Shown here in pieces: positions 55,383-64,000 of a stretch of 64,000 bases of DNA. The notes under the pieces were generated by a model. That model had not been told where the DNA came from and searched no databases. It saw nothing but the letters and a program-made list of their open reading frames with translations. Source of the DNA: Camellia lanceoleosa. Taxonomy: Eukaryota; Streptophyta; Magnoliopsida; Ericales; Theaceae. Location of the stretch: contig CM045763.1 in the NCBI GenBank assembly GCA_025200525.1, positions 90,377,470 through 90,441,469 of the forward strand, read 5' to 3'. The stretch's first letter is position 1; the number at the start of each line of letters is the position of its first letter. A program made the position numbers and the translations under genes.

Positions 55383-56380
55383 TATTACCTCGGCATTCTG
55401 AGGTGATGGAACCTACACTGTTCATTCATCTGTGCCCCTCTATTCGAGATCAAATTTGCCGACCTCAAAGTTCCCTGGACTTTACTGTCCACTAAGCTTC
55501 ATGCCTTCCAAGCTGCTTGAGATCATACCTCCTAGCCGAGGTTCTGGTTCCATTAATTCGTAAACTCCAAAAGCTTTGCAACTGCTCCACTCACACTCTC
55601 TGGTGAGTTCCCGATTTCCAGTCATCTATTTGACTCCAGCGATCTTCATATCGACGTTCATTTCACTTGGTAGGTTCATAAACTCTGTACTTGCTATTAA
55701 GCTCAATATTTTATAACTCTTCTGAATCTGTTTATTTGCCCTCTGTTGCCTTCTATTTTCGTCTGTCTTCAAGTTTTGAATTGTTTGAATGCCTGGCATT
55801 GTTCTTGTCATATCCGCTTTCTGTTGCTAGCACCGTGTTTGGGCCATTGCTTTCTTGTTCTTCACATACTCACTTAGTGCCTATGCACTTAGCTTTATTC
55901 TTGAACTTTGTCGTCTTCTTGACTCTGATTTTTCTCTTTTTTCATTCAATCTTCTGGCTTTTTTCCTTTCTAGCTCTTTTGCTTAAATCTGTCATTGTTC
56001 CAAGCTTTCAAGCTTCTGCAACTGTCTTCGTTCCTTTCCTCCGATGAAGCTTTCGTCATTTTGTCATTGTCGTCAGACTTCGGTAATTCTCATTCCGACT
56101 TCCCTTTTTCTGGTAAGCCACTGTTCCTCCTGGTTTTATTACTTGTTGCTTTCCAAGAAGCTCTACTTCATTGTTAACCACCATTGCTGTTTTACCCGTT
56201 GTTTCCAAATCATCTTTCTTGAATACATACTGTTCATATATCTGCTGATTTCTGCCACTGTTTTTGGTTTGACACACCTATGCAATCTTTTTGTCTTGAA
56301 CACTTGCACTGTTTCACCACTTTCTTGCTATTGTTCTTGAGTCTCAGATTCGTGTCTTTTTCCGTGTTTTTGCTTTCAAT
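55383..56380 (+). other. Element F: former upstream/5' part of antisense gene
   Basis: Pyrimidine-rich plus-strand sequence with possible splice donors (for example TTCGGTAATTC near 56080) and no conserved protein. By position it corresponds to 13600-14890 of element E. Open frames here are Leu/Phe/Ser-rich and unconvincing. Confidence 0.45.
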
Positions 56381-56700
56381 CCCGCCTTCAAAACTCCGAG
56401 GTGCCAATCGCCGAGAAGAGCGTTGATCAAACTCTTCAGAGATTGATCTTGAACTCGTGAGATGGTCGAGAAGTTCCTTTAAACTGCTTCGGGGTGAGAC
56501 ACAACTTGCCGCTGATGCCGAGTAATTTACTTTTTTCTTGAAATTGATGCCGAGGTAACGGTAGAAAAGCTCCTCCAACTGACTGCCGAGACTGAACCAT
56601 CATCGTCTGTCGAAGCAGATCAGTCCGACGTTCTTGCTTTCGGTTCCTATTTCCTTAAGGTCTTCATTTTTGTACTTGCCAACCTTCTCAGCTCTTAACA
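56381..56700 (+). pseudogene. Element F remnant of antisense gene C-terminus
   Basis: The plus-strand translation has EVPIAEKSVDQTLQRLI near 56398 and, in another frame, LIDAEVTVEKLLQLTAET near 56540. These match the C-terminal acidic tail of the antisense gene in element E (AEKSLDQTLLEIDAEATLL). The rest of the gene (N-terminal domain, coiled coil) is gone. Confidence 0.55.
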
Positions 56701-57325
56701 AGCTAGTTGGTCATCTCGGATGATCATATCTCGGAAACGTCTTTCAGTGTTATCTCGGCTATACCAAACTTGTAAATTGCTTCAAATTTCAACAAGTGGT
56801 AGACTTTATAATCTTTGGTTAACTCATCTTGTAATTTGCTCAAAAAATTTCAACAAGTGTAAACATTCTTTGCTCCTTAATTATCATTCCTTCCCCCTGC
56901 ATCTTCTCTCTGCCCCCTAATGTGAATATAAGTTGCACTTAGGATCACATTAGGGAAATTGGCTTCGTGCCGTAGTCACAGACCTGATGTGTTCTTCTTT
57001 CACCGATGTATTAAAACTTCTGGTATTTAATTCGCCCCCTTTAGACCCTCTTTCTCCTGGCTTTTGCAAACTATCATCGCTGTTTCTTTGAAGCATTTAT
57101 TCCTTTCACAACTCTGGTTACCACTTCTGGTGTGTACTTAGTAGTTCTGTTCTAATCAAAACGACGTTTGACTCTGGCCAATCTTTTGCCGACACTTAAC
57201 TTTGTGCACTCTTTAACTTTGTAAATTCTCTCAGAATTTCAACAAGTGTTTAAGCCATTCTTCATTCTCGATTTTAACTCTGCTTGTAAACTTTTCTCGG
57301 GTTTTAACATTATCTCGGCTTAACT
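56701..57325 (+). other. Element F non-coding spacer
   Basis: Includes CCCCCTAATGTGAATATAAGTTGCACTTAGGATCACATTAGGG near 56912, the counterpart of element E 10450-10480. No gene recognised. Confidence 0.45.
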
Positions 57326-57475
57326 TCGGTTAAGCATCATCTCAGTTTGACTTCGGTTAAACATCATCTCGGCTTAACTTCGGTTAAGCATCACCTCAGT
57401 TTAACTTCGGTTAAACATCATCTCGGCTTAACTTCGGTTAAGTATCATCTCGGCTTAACTTCGGTTAAGTATCAT
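57326..57475 (+). repeat. 27-bp tandem array (CTCGGCTTAACTTCGGTTAAGCATCAT)
   Basis: About six units. Because 27 is divisible by three, the frame 57347-57553 reads as 9-residue repeats (LTSVKHHLG); this is a consequence of the repeat and not evidence of a protein. Confidence 0.88.
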
Positions 57476-57479
57476 TCCT

Positions 57480-57785
57480 TCCTTGTCGTTTGTACTCTTG
57501 TACCTTTAGACAATGTAAGCTCTGCATATGGCCGATGTGCCCTTTGTTCTTGAATGTCTAATTCAACTTTCCTTCTCTGAATGCTTGTGCTTTTGTCTTT
57601 TCTTGATTGCCTTCGTATGATTCTATACTTAGAATATTCTGCGTGCCTTTCATCTTTTGCCTTCTTTGTGCAATCTTCTCGGGGTTACATACCTCGGGTA
57701 TAATAACTACAAACTTTACTTCGGCAAGATACTGACCTGCAAACTTTTCATATATTTCAAAAAAGCATAAGACATATACTATTCA
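57480..57785 (+). other. Element F spacer between arrays
   Basis: No gene or repeat recognised apart from isolated CTTCGG words. Confidence 0.35.
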
Positions 57786-58640
57786 ATGTTAACTTTGCAA
57801 ACTTTTCTCAAGTTTCAACGAGTGTTTAAGCAGTAATCTCAGTCTATCCTACTTGTAAATTGCTACAAATTTCAACAAGGATTTAAACAATATACTTAGC
57901 TTTTACTTCAACCTGTAAATTGCTGCAAATTTCAACAGATAATCATATGTTGGCTTAACTTTAACTTGTAAATTGTTACAAATTTCAACAAATGTTAAGC
58001 ATCTTCTTTGGTTTAACCAACCAGTAGATTGCTATAAGTCTGTAAGCAATAACATCGGCTTCACTTCGACTTGTAAATTGCTACAAATTTCAACAAGCGA
58101 AGAGAAACAGTAATCTCGGCTTAACTCCCACTTGTAAATTGTTACAAATTTCAACAAGTGTTAGGCAATGATCTCGGTCTATCTTCAACTTGTAAATTGC
58201 TACAAATTTCAACAAGCGATAGACAAGGAATAATCTTAGCTTAACTTCAACTTGTAAATTGCTACAAATTTCAACAAGTGAAGATAAGGAACAATCTCAG
58301 CTTAACTTCAACTTGTAAATTGCTACAAATTTCAACAAGTGAAGATAAGGAATAATCTCAGCTTAACTTCAACTTGTAAATTGCTACAAATTTCAACAAG
58401 TGAAGATAAGGAACAATCTCAGCTTAACTTCAACTTGTAAATTGCTACAAATTTCAACAAGCGTTAAGGAATGGTTTCAGCTCAACAACTTGTAAATTGC
58501 TACAAATTTCAACAAGTGTTAAGGAATCTTTGTCAGCTTAACAACTTGTAAATTGCTACAAATTTCAACAAGCGTTAAGGAATGGTTTCAGCTCAACAAC
58601 TTGTAAATTGCTACAAATTTCAACAAGTGTTAAGGAATCT
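57786..58640 (+). repeat. ~61-bp tandem array with CTTGTAAATTGCTACAAATTTCAACAAG core
   Basis: About 12-13 units. The 28-base core is nearly constant and has CTTGT…ACAAG inverted ends and AAATTGCTACAAATTT inside. The spacers (for example TGAAGATAAGGAACAATCTC) vary more. Its reverse complement resembles the tandem repeat of element E at 10493. Confidence 0.92.
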
Positions 58641-58850
58641 TTGGTCTTAACTTCGGTTAAGAATCTTCTCGGCTTAACTACTGTTAAGCATCTTCTTGGC
58701 TTAACTTCGGTTAAGAATCTTCTCTTCTTAATTACGGTTAAGCATCTTCTCGGCCTAACTACTGTTAAGCATCTTCTTGGCTTAACTTCGGTTAAGAATC
58801 TTCTCGGCTTAACTACAGTTAAGTATCTTCTCGGCTTAACTTTAGTCTGA
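58641..58850 (+). repeat. Second 27-bp tandem array
   Basis: Units CTCGGCTTAACT(T/A)C(G/T)GTTAAG(A/C)ATCTT repeat about seven times. It is the same family as 57326-57475, separated from it by the 61-bp array. Confidence 0.88.
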
Positions 58851-59470
58851 TCTTGTGTGTTTCCTTTTTATCCTCTAGGATCTTAGATTTGCTCATTGTG
58901 CTCTTCTCTTCTCGGACTTAAGCTCCGAGATCTTATCTTCTTAGATCTGCTCACTTGGTTTGAGCTCTTCTTTTCTCGGACCTACTCATCTAGGCCGAGA
59001 TCATGTCTTCTAGGATCCGGGATCTGGAGTCTGGGATCTGCTCACTTAGGCTGAGCTCTCGTCTTCTCGGGCCTACTCATCTAGGCCGAGATGATGTCTT
59101 CTCGGATCCGGGATCTGGAATCCAGGATCTGCTCACTTAGGCTGAGCTCTTCTGTACTTGAATGTCATCTCTTTGGGAGTGCTCATGCCCTCTGCCTTTG
59201 CATCCCTTCTGGAAGGGTCTTCGTTCCTCTACAGGTATCTATCGCTCCATACCTAGAGGTCATCTTTGTTGTAGTATCCGCTTTGATCTGTTGTCTTTGG
59301 TGCGTCACCTTCATGACCGGCGTCTTTTACTCCGTGACTCTGGTCACGAGTTTTTGTGTTGTGGTTGTCCCCTTCAACGTCGAGGTTGATAGGTCTCCCA
59401 CTCCCAGCAGGAGCGTTGTCTCCAATCTGATCCTTCTGTGCTTCACTGGCCATCTATTCTTCTTTCTTTC
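58851..59470 (+). other. Element F leader region with TCTCGGA(C/T)CTA repeats
   Basis: GAGCTCT(T)…CTCGG(A/G)CCTACTCATCTAGGCCGAGAT occurs twice (58968 and 59056), as does CGGGATCTGG(A)…GGATCTGCTCACTTAGGCTGAGCTCT. No gag is recognisable; the open frame 59091-59579 runs into the LTR and is not believable. Confidence 0.5.
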
Positions 59471-59471
59471 C

Positions 59472-59487
59472 CACAGACGGCGCCAAA
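59472..59487 (-). other. Element F primer-binding site
   Basis: On the minus strand TTTGGCGCCGTCTGTGGG follows the LTR end. The core is identical to element C's site. Confidence 0.8.
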
Positions 59488-59488
59488 T

Positions 59489-60061
59489 TGTGTGGGTGAT
59501 TTTCCGACCACACTGCCCGCTTAGTAACGGTGGAAACCTGGCGAGAATAGATGGCTTTGGTGACACCTGTGAAATATAAGAATCCCGCGGTGGTTTCGAC
59601 CACCCGGGGGCACTCCGACGATCAAGTCAGTATATCTCTCAAAGACAATCAAGTACTTAACTCACTAGCTTGAGTGTAAAAACATACCTTAGACCCATGG
59701 GGGTGCCTCTCTTTTATAGCCAATACAATCCTAGTCCCAATAGGAGCCTGGCCCTAATGGACTCAGGATTACTGCTAATCTGGGACTCTCAGTGGGATTA
59801 GGATAAACTCTCTAAGAGTCTTATCTTAATCCAAACTGAAATCTTCTCCCAATCTAGGACTCTTGTCCATATCCAGGTTGAGTTCCCTCTTCATTCTAGG
59901 ACTCTTGTCCCCTATCCGCTTATCTCGGATTCCGATATCTTCGGAGGTAACCTCGGCCTATCCGAGATGACCTCGGCACAACGGCGAAGACACGTGGCAC
60001 CTCGGCTGACACGTCGGCGTCACCTTGCCACGTGTTGGTACTCAGAAAATATATCCCCACA
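59489..60061 (-). repeat. Element F 5' LTR
   Basis: 573 bp, TGTGTGGGTGATTTTCC … ATATATCCCCACA on plus. The TATA box is TATAAAAG on the minus strand at 59711-59718. Confidence 0.93.
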
Positions 60062-60213
60062 GTTGGTTACTACACAAGATTCATCTAAGATTTTTCCAAA
60101 GCCATTAACCCTTTGAGAAGGCAGTGAAATATGAATGGAATAAGGCATATTGATCATTCCAGAACGAGATGTGGGATATACGATGTATTGTTGTGATGCA
60201 TCAAAGCCAACCA
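60062..60213 (+). pseudogene. Element G relic: gypsy RT/RNase H junction, right part
   Basis: The frame resumes with VGYYTRFI-stop-DFSKAINP and, after a frameshift, GILIIPERDVGYTMYCCDASKP, which is the start of the gypsy RNase H (usual YCDAS). Together with 54646-54788 this gives an RT-RNase H fragment interrupted by element F. Downstream similarity fades by ~60215. Confidence 0.82.
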
Positions 60214-61270
60214 TCTATTTGCGAAAACAGAGCATGCATGAACCTCTATTTGCTCAATCTGATTTGCTAAAAAATGAGTACAAAGTCATCCACAAAAAGT
60301 TTGGCATCTACTAAATAATACAAAAATTCAAAAAGTAAATATCCTATTTAAGTCACATCATCTTATTTAAATCACATTACCTCTCTAACATATCACATCA
60401 AACCCAATCCAAACCCAATCCATATAAGTCAATAAATCTAAAAGTGCACTTTTTTAGAACATTCCAAACCAACCCTAATCGCTTCAATAATGGAATCCCA
60501 ACTGGGTTGAATTCTTTCAAAAACCAATTAATTTCTAGCAAACCCAATTGACCAGCAAAATTGCTAAAGGAATTACATTCCAAACAGCTCTATCCTTTTT
60601 CCTGATAGCAGTCCCCTGCCATACAAAAACAAACCAAATCCTTGAAAATATTTTTGTTTTTGGACTTTTTTTTATTTTTGTAAAAGAAAAAATGTAATGA
60701 TTGTAATTTAGATATAATATTTTGTCAAATTAATTTATATAACATATTTTGTCCTTTTATATTTTTTTTTAATCCTAAAATATTTACCAAACGAGAATTG
60801 AGATGCCTACACCTTGCAATTAATTTAACCACACCCAGACTTCCATTCCCCTTTGTGATTGTTTCATTTATAATAAATAATTAGCACTTGACCCGATGTA
60901 TAAAAATTTATTTTTAAAATAGAAAATTAATTTTGAATCTTAACAATTAAAAGTCAATTATAAATAGATTTGTTAATAATTAATGAAAATTTGTCATTGC
61001 TCTATGTAAAAGGCATATAAAAGTAATTTATTTCAAAGTTTCAAAAAAAAAAAAAAGTTCAAAATTCTATAATATATAAATTATGATTTGATTATAACTC
61101 ATGATGTATTATTTTGGTTATTAATCGAAAAGGTCTTGACTAATTTCTTCTGTTTTTCGTTATATGTAAAGTGGTGTATTAAGTCTTTAATTATATTTCA
61201 AGTGATGTTTGATTATGATCTATTATAATATTTTTATATGACAATATTTTATAATTTAAATTATTTATTT
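60214..61270 (+). other. AT-rich intergenic sequence
   Basis: Very AT-rich with poly-T runs at 60665 and 60760. CAAACCCAATCCAAACCCAATCC repeats occur at 60390-60420. No gene or element boundary was recognised. Confidence 0.4.
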
Positions 61271-61274
61271 TAAT

Positions 61275-61605
61275 AATCTTGGTCTTACTGTTCTATAAAA
61301 ATATTACTCGAATACTTATATATAATAAATTTAGTTAAATTATTTGTTTATTTTGACCATTTTAGTTCTATAGTGCTATAAAAGTGTAATTATCATATAA
61401 TAATTTTGTATGATATATATTAAATTATAATATAGTAAAATAATCACTCATTTTGATATTAAAAATAATAATTAAATTAGAAAAAGAATTAGTAATATAA
61501 AACTAAAAGTGATTCTAATTATTTAATTTTATTTTTATTTTATTTGAAAAATAAAAATATGTAAAAATAGAATTACACAAAATTTATTTAAAAATTAAAT
61601 ATAAT
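61275..61605 (+). repeat. Segmental duplication, copy 1 (empty MITE site)
   Basis: ATACTTATATATAATAAATTTAGTTAAATTATTTG … AAAGTGTAATTATCATATAATAATTTTGTATGATATATATTAAATTATAA … ATTTTGATATTAAAAATAATAATTAAATTAG … matches 61660-61812 plus 62589-62770. Copy 1 has no MITE. Confidence 0.85.
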
Positions 61606-61812
61606 TCAGAAGAAAATACAAAAATTAATTATGTAGAGTATGATTTTAATTATTTACTTTGATAATATTAGCACTATCGTTTTATAAAATTGTTACTTGA
61701 ATACTTATATGTATTAATTTTAGTTAAATTATTTATGTATTTTGATAATTTTAGTTCTATCGTATTATAAAAGTGTAATTAGCATATAATAATTTTGTAT
61801 GATATATATTAA

Positions 61813-62588
61813 GGGCTGGTTTGGCTTATCCTATATAAGTCAAAAAGTCAAAAAGTTACTCCAAAATTCAAAAAGATATCACTATTCACTCCAAAAAAAA
61901 AAATTAAAAATCAATTTTTTTCAAACAAAAGTACACACCGAATTGACTCCTGCATGCTGCTGTGTGCGGCAGTGGCTCCAAAAGAAATGATTGGGTGTGA
62001 TTTTTACACACCGTTGTTCGTCTCATGGGGGCCATCACGGGTCCCGTTTTAATAATATGAACCGTTCAATGTGTAGAAATCGTCGAGTACTATATATATG
62101 CAAAAAATCACATTGATCAGATATCGATAACTATATGATCAAATCAGTTATGTACAACAAATGGATGGTGTTATAATTAATGATTGAAAGATAAATAAAT
62201 CTGATCAGATAGCTATCGATATCCGATTAACGTGATTTTTTATAAGTATATAGTGTTCGACGAGTTACACACATTGACGGTTCAGATTATTAAAATGGGA
62301 CCCGTGATGACCCCCACGGGTCAAACAAAACCGTCCAGTGCTTTGTACAAAAATTAGCCAATAATTTCCAACTCAAATTCACTCAGCCGGTTGTACAGCC
62401 GGTTGTACGGCTGGGGCCCACTCCTCTCTAATCATCTCTTACACACTTTTTTTATACAATTTTTTAATACACATTTTTTCATAAAAAGTCAAAAAGTTAA
62501 CCCAAATCTCCATTTTTTTTTTTTTTTTTGTCTTTTTTAGTCCAAAAAGATAAAAAATGTACTTTTTTAGGACACCCCAAACCAGCCC
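61813..62588. mobile_element. PIF/Harbinger-like MITE (776 bp, TAA duplication)
   Basis: Terminal inverted repeats GGGCTGGTTTGGCTTATCC and GGACACCCCAAACCAGCCC, flanked by TAA on both sides (61810-61812, 62589-62591). The unoccupied copy of the duplicated unit has a single TAA there, confirming the insertion. A 3-bp TAA/TTA duplication is typical of PIF/Harbinger MITEs. The inside contains a second long palindrome (62005-62330) and no coding sequence. Confidence 0.85.
62005..62330. repeat. Long internal palindrome inside the MITE
   Basis: ACACACCGTTG…CATGGGGGCCATCACGGGTCCC…ATATGAACCGTTCAATGTGT…AAAAAATCAC on the left pairs with GTGATTTTTTATAAG…ACACATTGACGGTTC…GGGACCCGTGATGACCCCCACG on the right. 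Near the centre GATATCGATAACTATATGATC / GATAGCTATCGATATC continue the pairing. Confidence 0.75.
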
Positions 62589-63099
62589 TAAATTATAAAA
62601 TAGTAAAATAAATACTCATTTTGATATTAAAAATAATAGTTAAATTAGAAGAAAAATTACTAACATAAAATTAAAAGTAATTCAAACTATTTAATTTTCT
62701 TTTATATTCATTTGGAAAATAAAAATATGTAGAAATAGAAATTATCTAAAATTTATTAAAAAAATTAAATATAAATATGTTGTAGTTAGATTATTATATA
62801 ATGATTTTATATGATATATATATATATATATTAAATTATAAGATTATAAAATAAACACTCTTAGTTAAATTAAAATATCAACTATATAAAATAAATTCAA
62901 CAACGGCTAATTAAGAAAAAATCACATAATAACATCTAAATCCAAAAATAAAAAATAATGAAAACATCTAAACGATAGATATATTTCAATGTGTGAAGTG
63001 ATTAATCATCTATAATATGATGTCAAAACATAAAAGAATTTACTCTTCAATAATTGAAAAAGTAATTTAAGTAGAAAATCTAAACTTTAGAGGTTCCTC

Positions 63100-63785
63100 G
63101 AGAGTATATATGGAAAAGAAATATTTGTCAAATAAAGTCCATATAAAATAAATAAAATTAGTATAATTTAAATTAGGTTTTGGTTTATGTAAAACTCTAT
63201 ATGTAATTAAGAAAATATATACTGACGTGACTCTCTTAGAAAAAAGTAAGCCCTTGTAATGTGTCACCTTAGCATAGGAAAAACACTACTTTTAATAATA
63301 TATATATATGATATAAGAAATGAAGTATAATTTCATATATAAAATTACTATAAAATTTAAACTACAAATCCATAATATAGAATTGGTATTGGGGTATATA
63401 ATAATGTATTAGAAAATAAGTATAAGAAAAAGAGAAAAAAAAAAAAAAAAAAAAAAAGCAATTTAGCATTAAAAATAAAAATAAAAATTGTTGTACCCTG
63501 AAAGAATTAAGAAGAAAAACGTGATACGAAATTGGTATTGGATTGTGGATTATCTCAATTTACCATGAAAAATATATAAAAAAGAAATATTTGTCAAATA
63601 TAGTCCATATAAAATAGTTAAATTAGGTTTAGGTTTGTATAGAACTCTACATGTAATTAACAAAATACATACTGACGTGGCTCTTTTAAAAAAAAAAAAA
63701 GTAAGCCCTTATAAGGTTTGTAGATTATCTCGATTTACCATGAAAAATATATGGAAAAGAAATATTTGTCAAATAGAATCCATAT
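63100..63785 (+). repeat. Three direct copies of a ~160-bp AT-rich unit
   Basis: ATATGGAAAAGAAATATTTGTCAAATA(A/T)AGTCCATATAAAATA…ACTCTATATGTAATTAAGAAAATATATACTGACGTG(A/G)CTCT…AGTAAGCCCTT occurs at 63104-63262 and 63568-63712, and its first ~45 bases again at 63742-63786. A poly-A run lies at 63435-63459. Confidence 0.85.
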
Positions 63786-63794
63786 TGTAATAAT

Positions 63795-64000
63795 TCATTC
63801 TGGCAGACCGCTCAAGCGGTCATTAGGTCGCTCGAGTGTAGATGCATTGCTCTCAGTAATTTGCTAGTTTGCAAGCAGGATCGCTCGAGTGATAAAGTGG
63901 TTGCTCGAGCATAGAAATTAGGCTCCCAGTATTTTCACTATAACTTTGCAAAACTTATAGAACCTTGCTTTTACCACTCGAGCAATGAAAAGTTCACTTA
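63795..64000 (+). repeat. Second CTCGAG-palindrome cluster (element cut by window edge)
   Basis: GACCGCTCAAGCGGTC, GTCGCTCGAGTGTA, ATCGCTCGAGTGAT, TTGCTCGAGCAT and CCACTCGAGCAAT follow each other, the same motif class as 16690-16912. The rest of this element would lie to the right of the window. Confidence 0.65.

Larger units (their letters stand above)
54789..60061 (-). mobile_element. Element F: 5.3-kb non-autonomous relative of element E
   Basis: LTRs at 54789-55366 and 59489-60061 start and end TGTGTGGG…CCCCACA on plus, flanked by GTTGG. On the minus strand a primer site (59472-59487) follows the 5' LTR and a polypurine tract precedes the 3' LTR. The interior has no gag or pol, only tandem arrays and a remnant of the antisense gene also found in E. 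Shared blocks with E (LTR ends, GGCTATAAAAG promoter, CCCCCTAATGTGAA…AAGTTGCACTTAGG) show common descent. It inserted into the RT of relic G. Confidence 0.92.
61660..62770 (+). repeat. Segmental duplication, copy 2 (carrying a MITE)
   Basis: The same ~330-bp unit as 61275-61605, interrupted after GATATATATTAA by a 776-bp hairpin and continuing TAAATTATAAAATAG. A shorter third piece (ATATATTAAATTATAAGATTATAAAATAA) is at ~62818-62855. Confidence 0.85.

Noticed and set aside
57347..57553. Open frame of 9-residue repeats (LTSVKHHLG)
   Set aside because: It arises from a 27-bp tandem repeat in non-coding 3' sequence and has no start context or conservation.
59091..59579. 162-codon plus-strand frame in F
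   Set aside because: It crosses the primer site into the LTR, against the element's direction, and has no family motif.

Overview
The window is plant nuclear DNA made almost entirely of nested, decayed Ty3/gypsy LTR retrotransposons of the Tat/Ogre type, with miniature inverted-repeat elements (MITEs) in the AT-rich gaps. I found no convincing intact host gene, no rRNA or tRNA gene and no CRISPR array. The families present (Tat-lineage gag-pol with an archaeal-type RNase H, a tRNA-Arg-type primer site, plant mobile domain, antisense 'gypsy-type transposon protein' genes) point to a flowering plant, probably a eudicot with a repeat-rich genome. The species cannot be fixed from the sequence.

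Layout from left to right. (1) 1-9265: element A, minus strand, Ogre-like; RT, protease and gag remnants, a primer site and a ~3.5 kb LTR; it continues beyond the left edge. (2) 9266-15455: element E, plus strand, into whose integrase A inserted; integrase C-terminus, tandem repeats, a broken multi-exon antisense gene and the 3' LTR. (3) 15456-22730: a pyrimidine-rich promoter-like strip, a ~4.8 kb TGTAAC...GTTACA LTR-like block, and three hairpin MITEs. (4) 22731-53098: element C, minus strand, 5-bp target duplication ATTTT. Its left LTR is split by element B (23048-42144, plus strand, 19.1 kb, target duplication GGGTC). B has 3.8-3.9 kb LTRs, almost no pol, a six-exon antisense gene for a plant mobile domain (PMD) protein, and large tandem arrays. 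C itself carries gag, protease, RT, two RNase H domains, integrase, an antisense gene of the gypsy-type transposase family and three tandem arrays. (5) 53192-54184: a large hairpin element. (6) 54646-60213: an RT/RNase H relic (G) split by the non-autonomous element F (54789-60061, target duplication GTTGG), a deletion relative of E. (7) 60214-64000: AT-rich DNA with a segmental duplication, one copy of which holds a PIF/Harbinger-type MITE (the other copy is the empty site), then more direct repeats and a cluster of CTCGAG-containing palindromes.

The most interesting theme is architectural. Three elements (B, C, E), with a trace in F, place a long gene on the strand opposite to gag-pol, between pol and the 3' LTR and next to hypervariable tandem arrays. 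In C and E (and F) that gene belongs to one coiled-coil 'gypsy-type transposon protein' family. In B it is a spliced PMD gene of a different, host-related family. Many reading frames are broken by TAG codons where relatives have CAG, consistent with deamination of CHG-methylated cytosine. Homologies were judged by eye from remembered family motifs; no database search was run.
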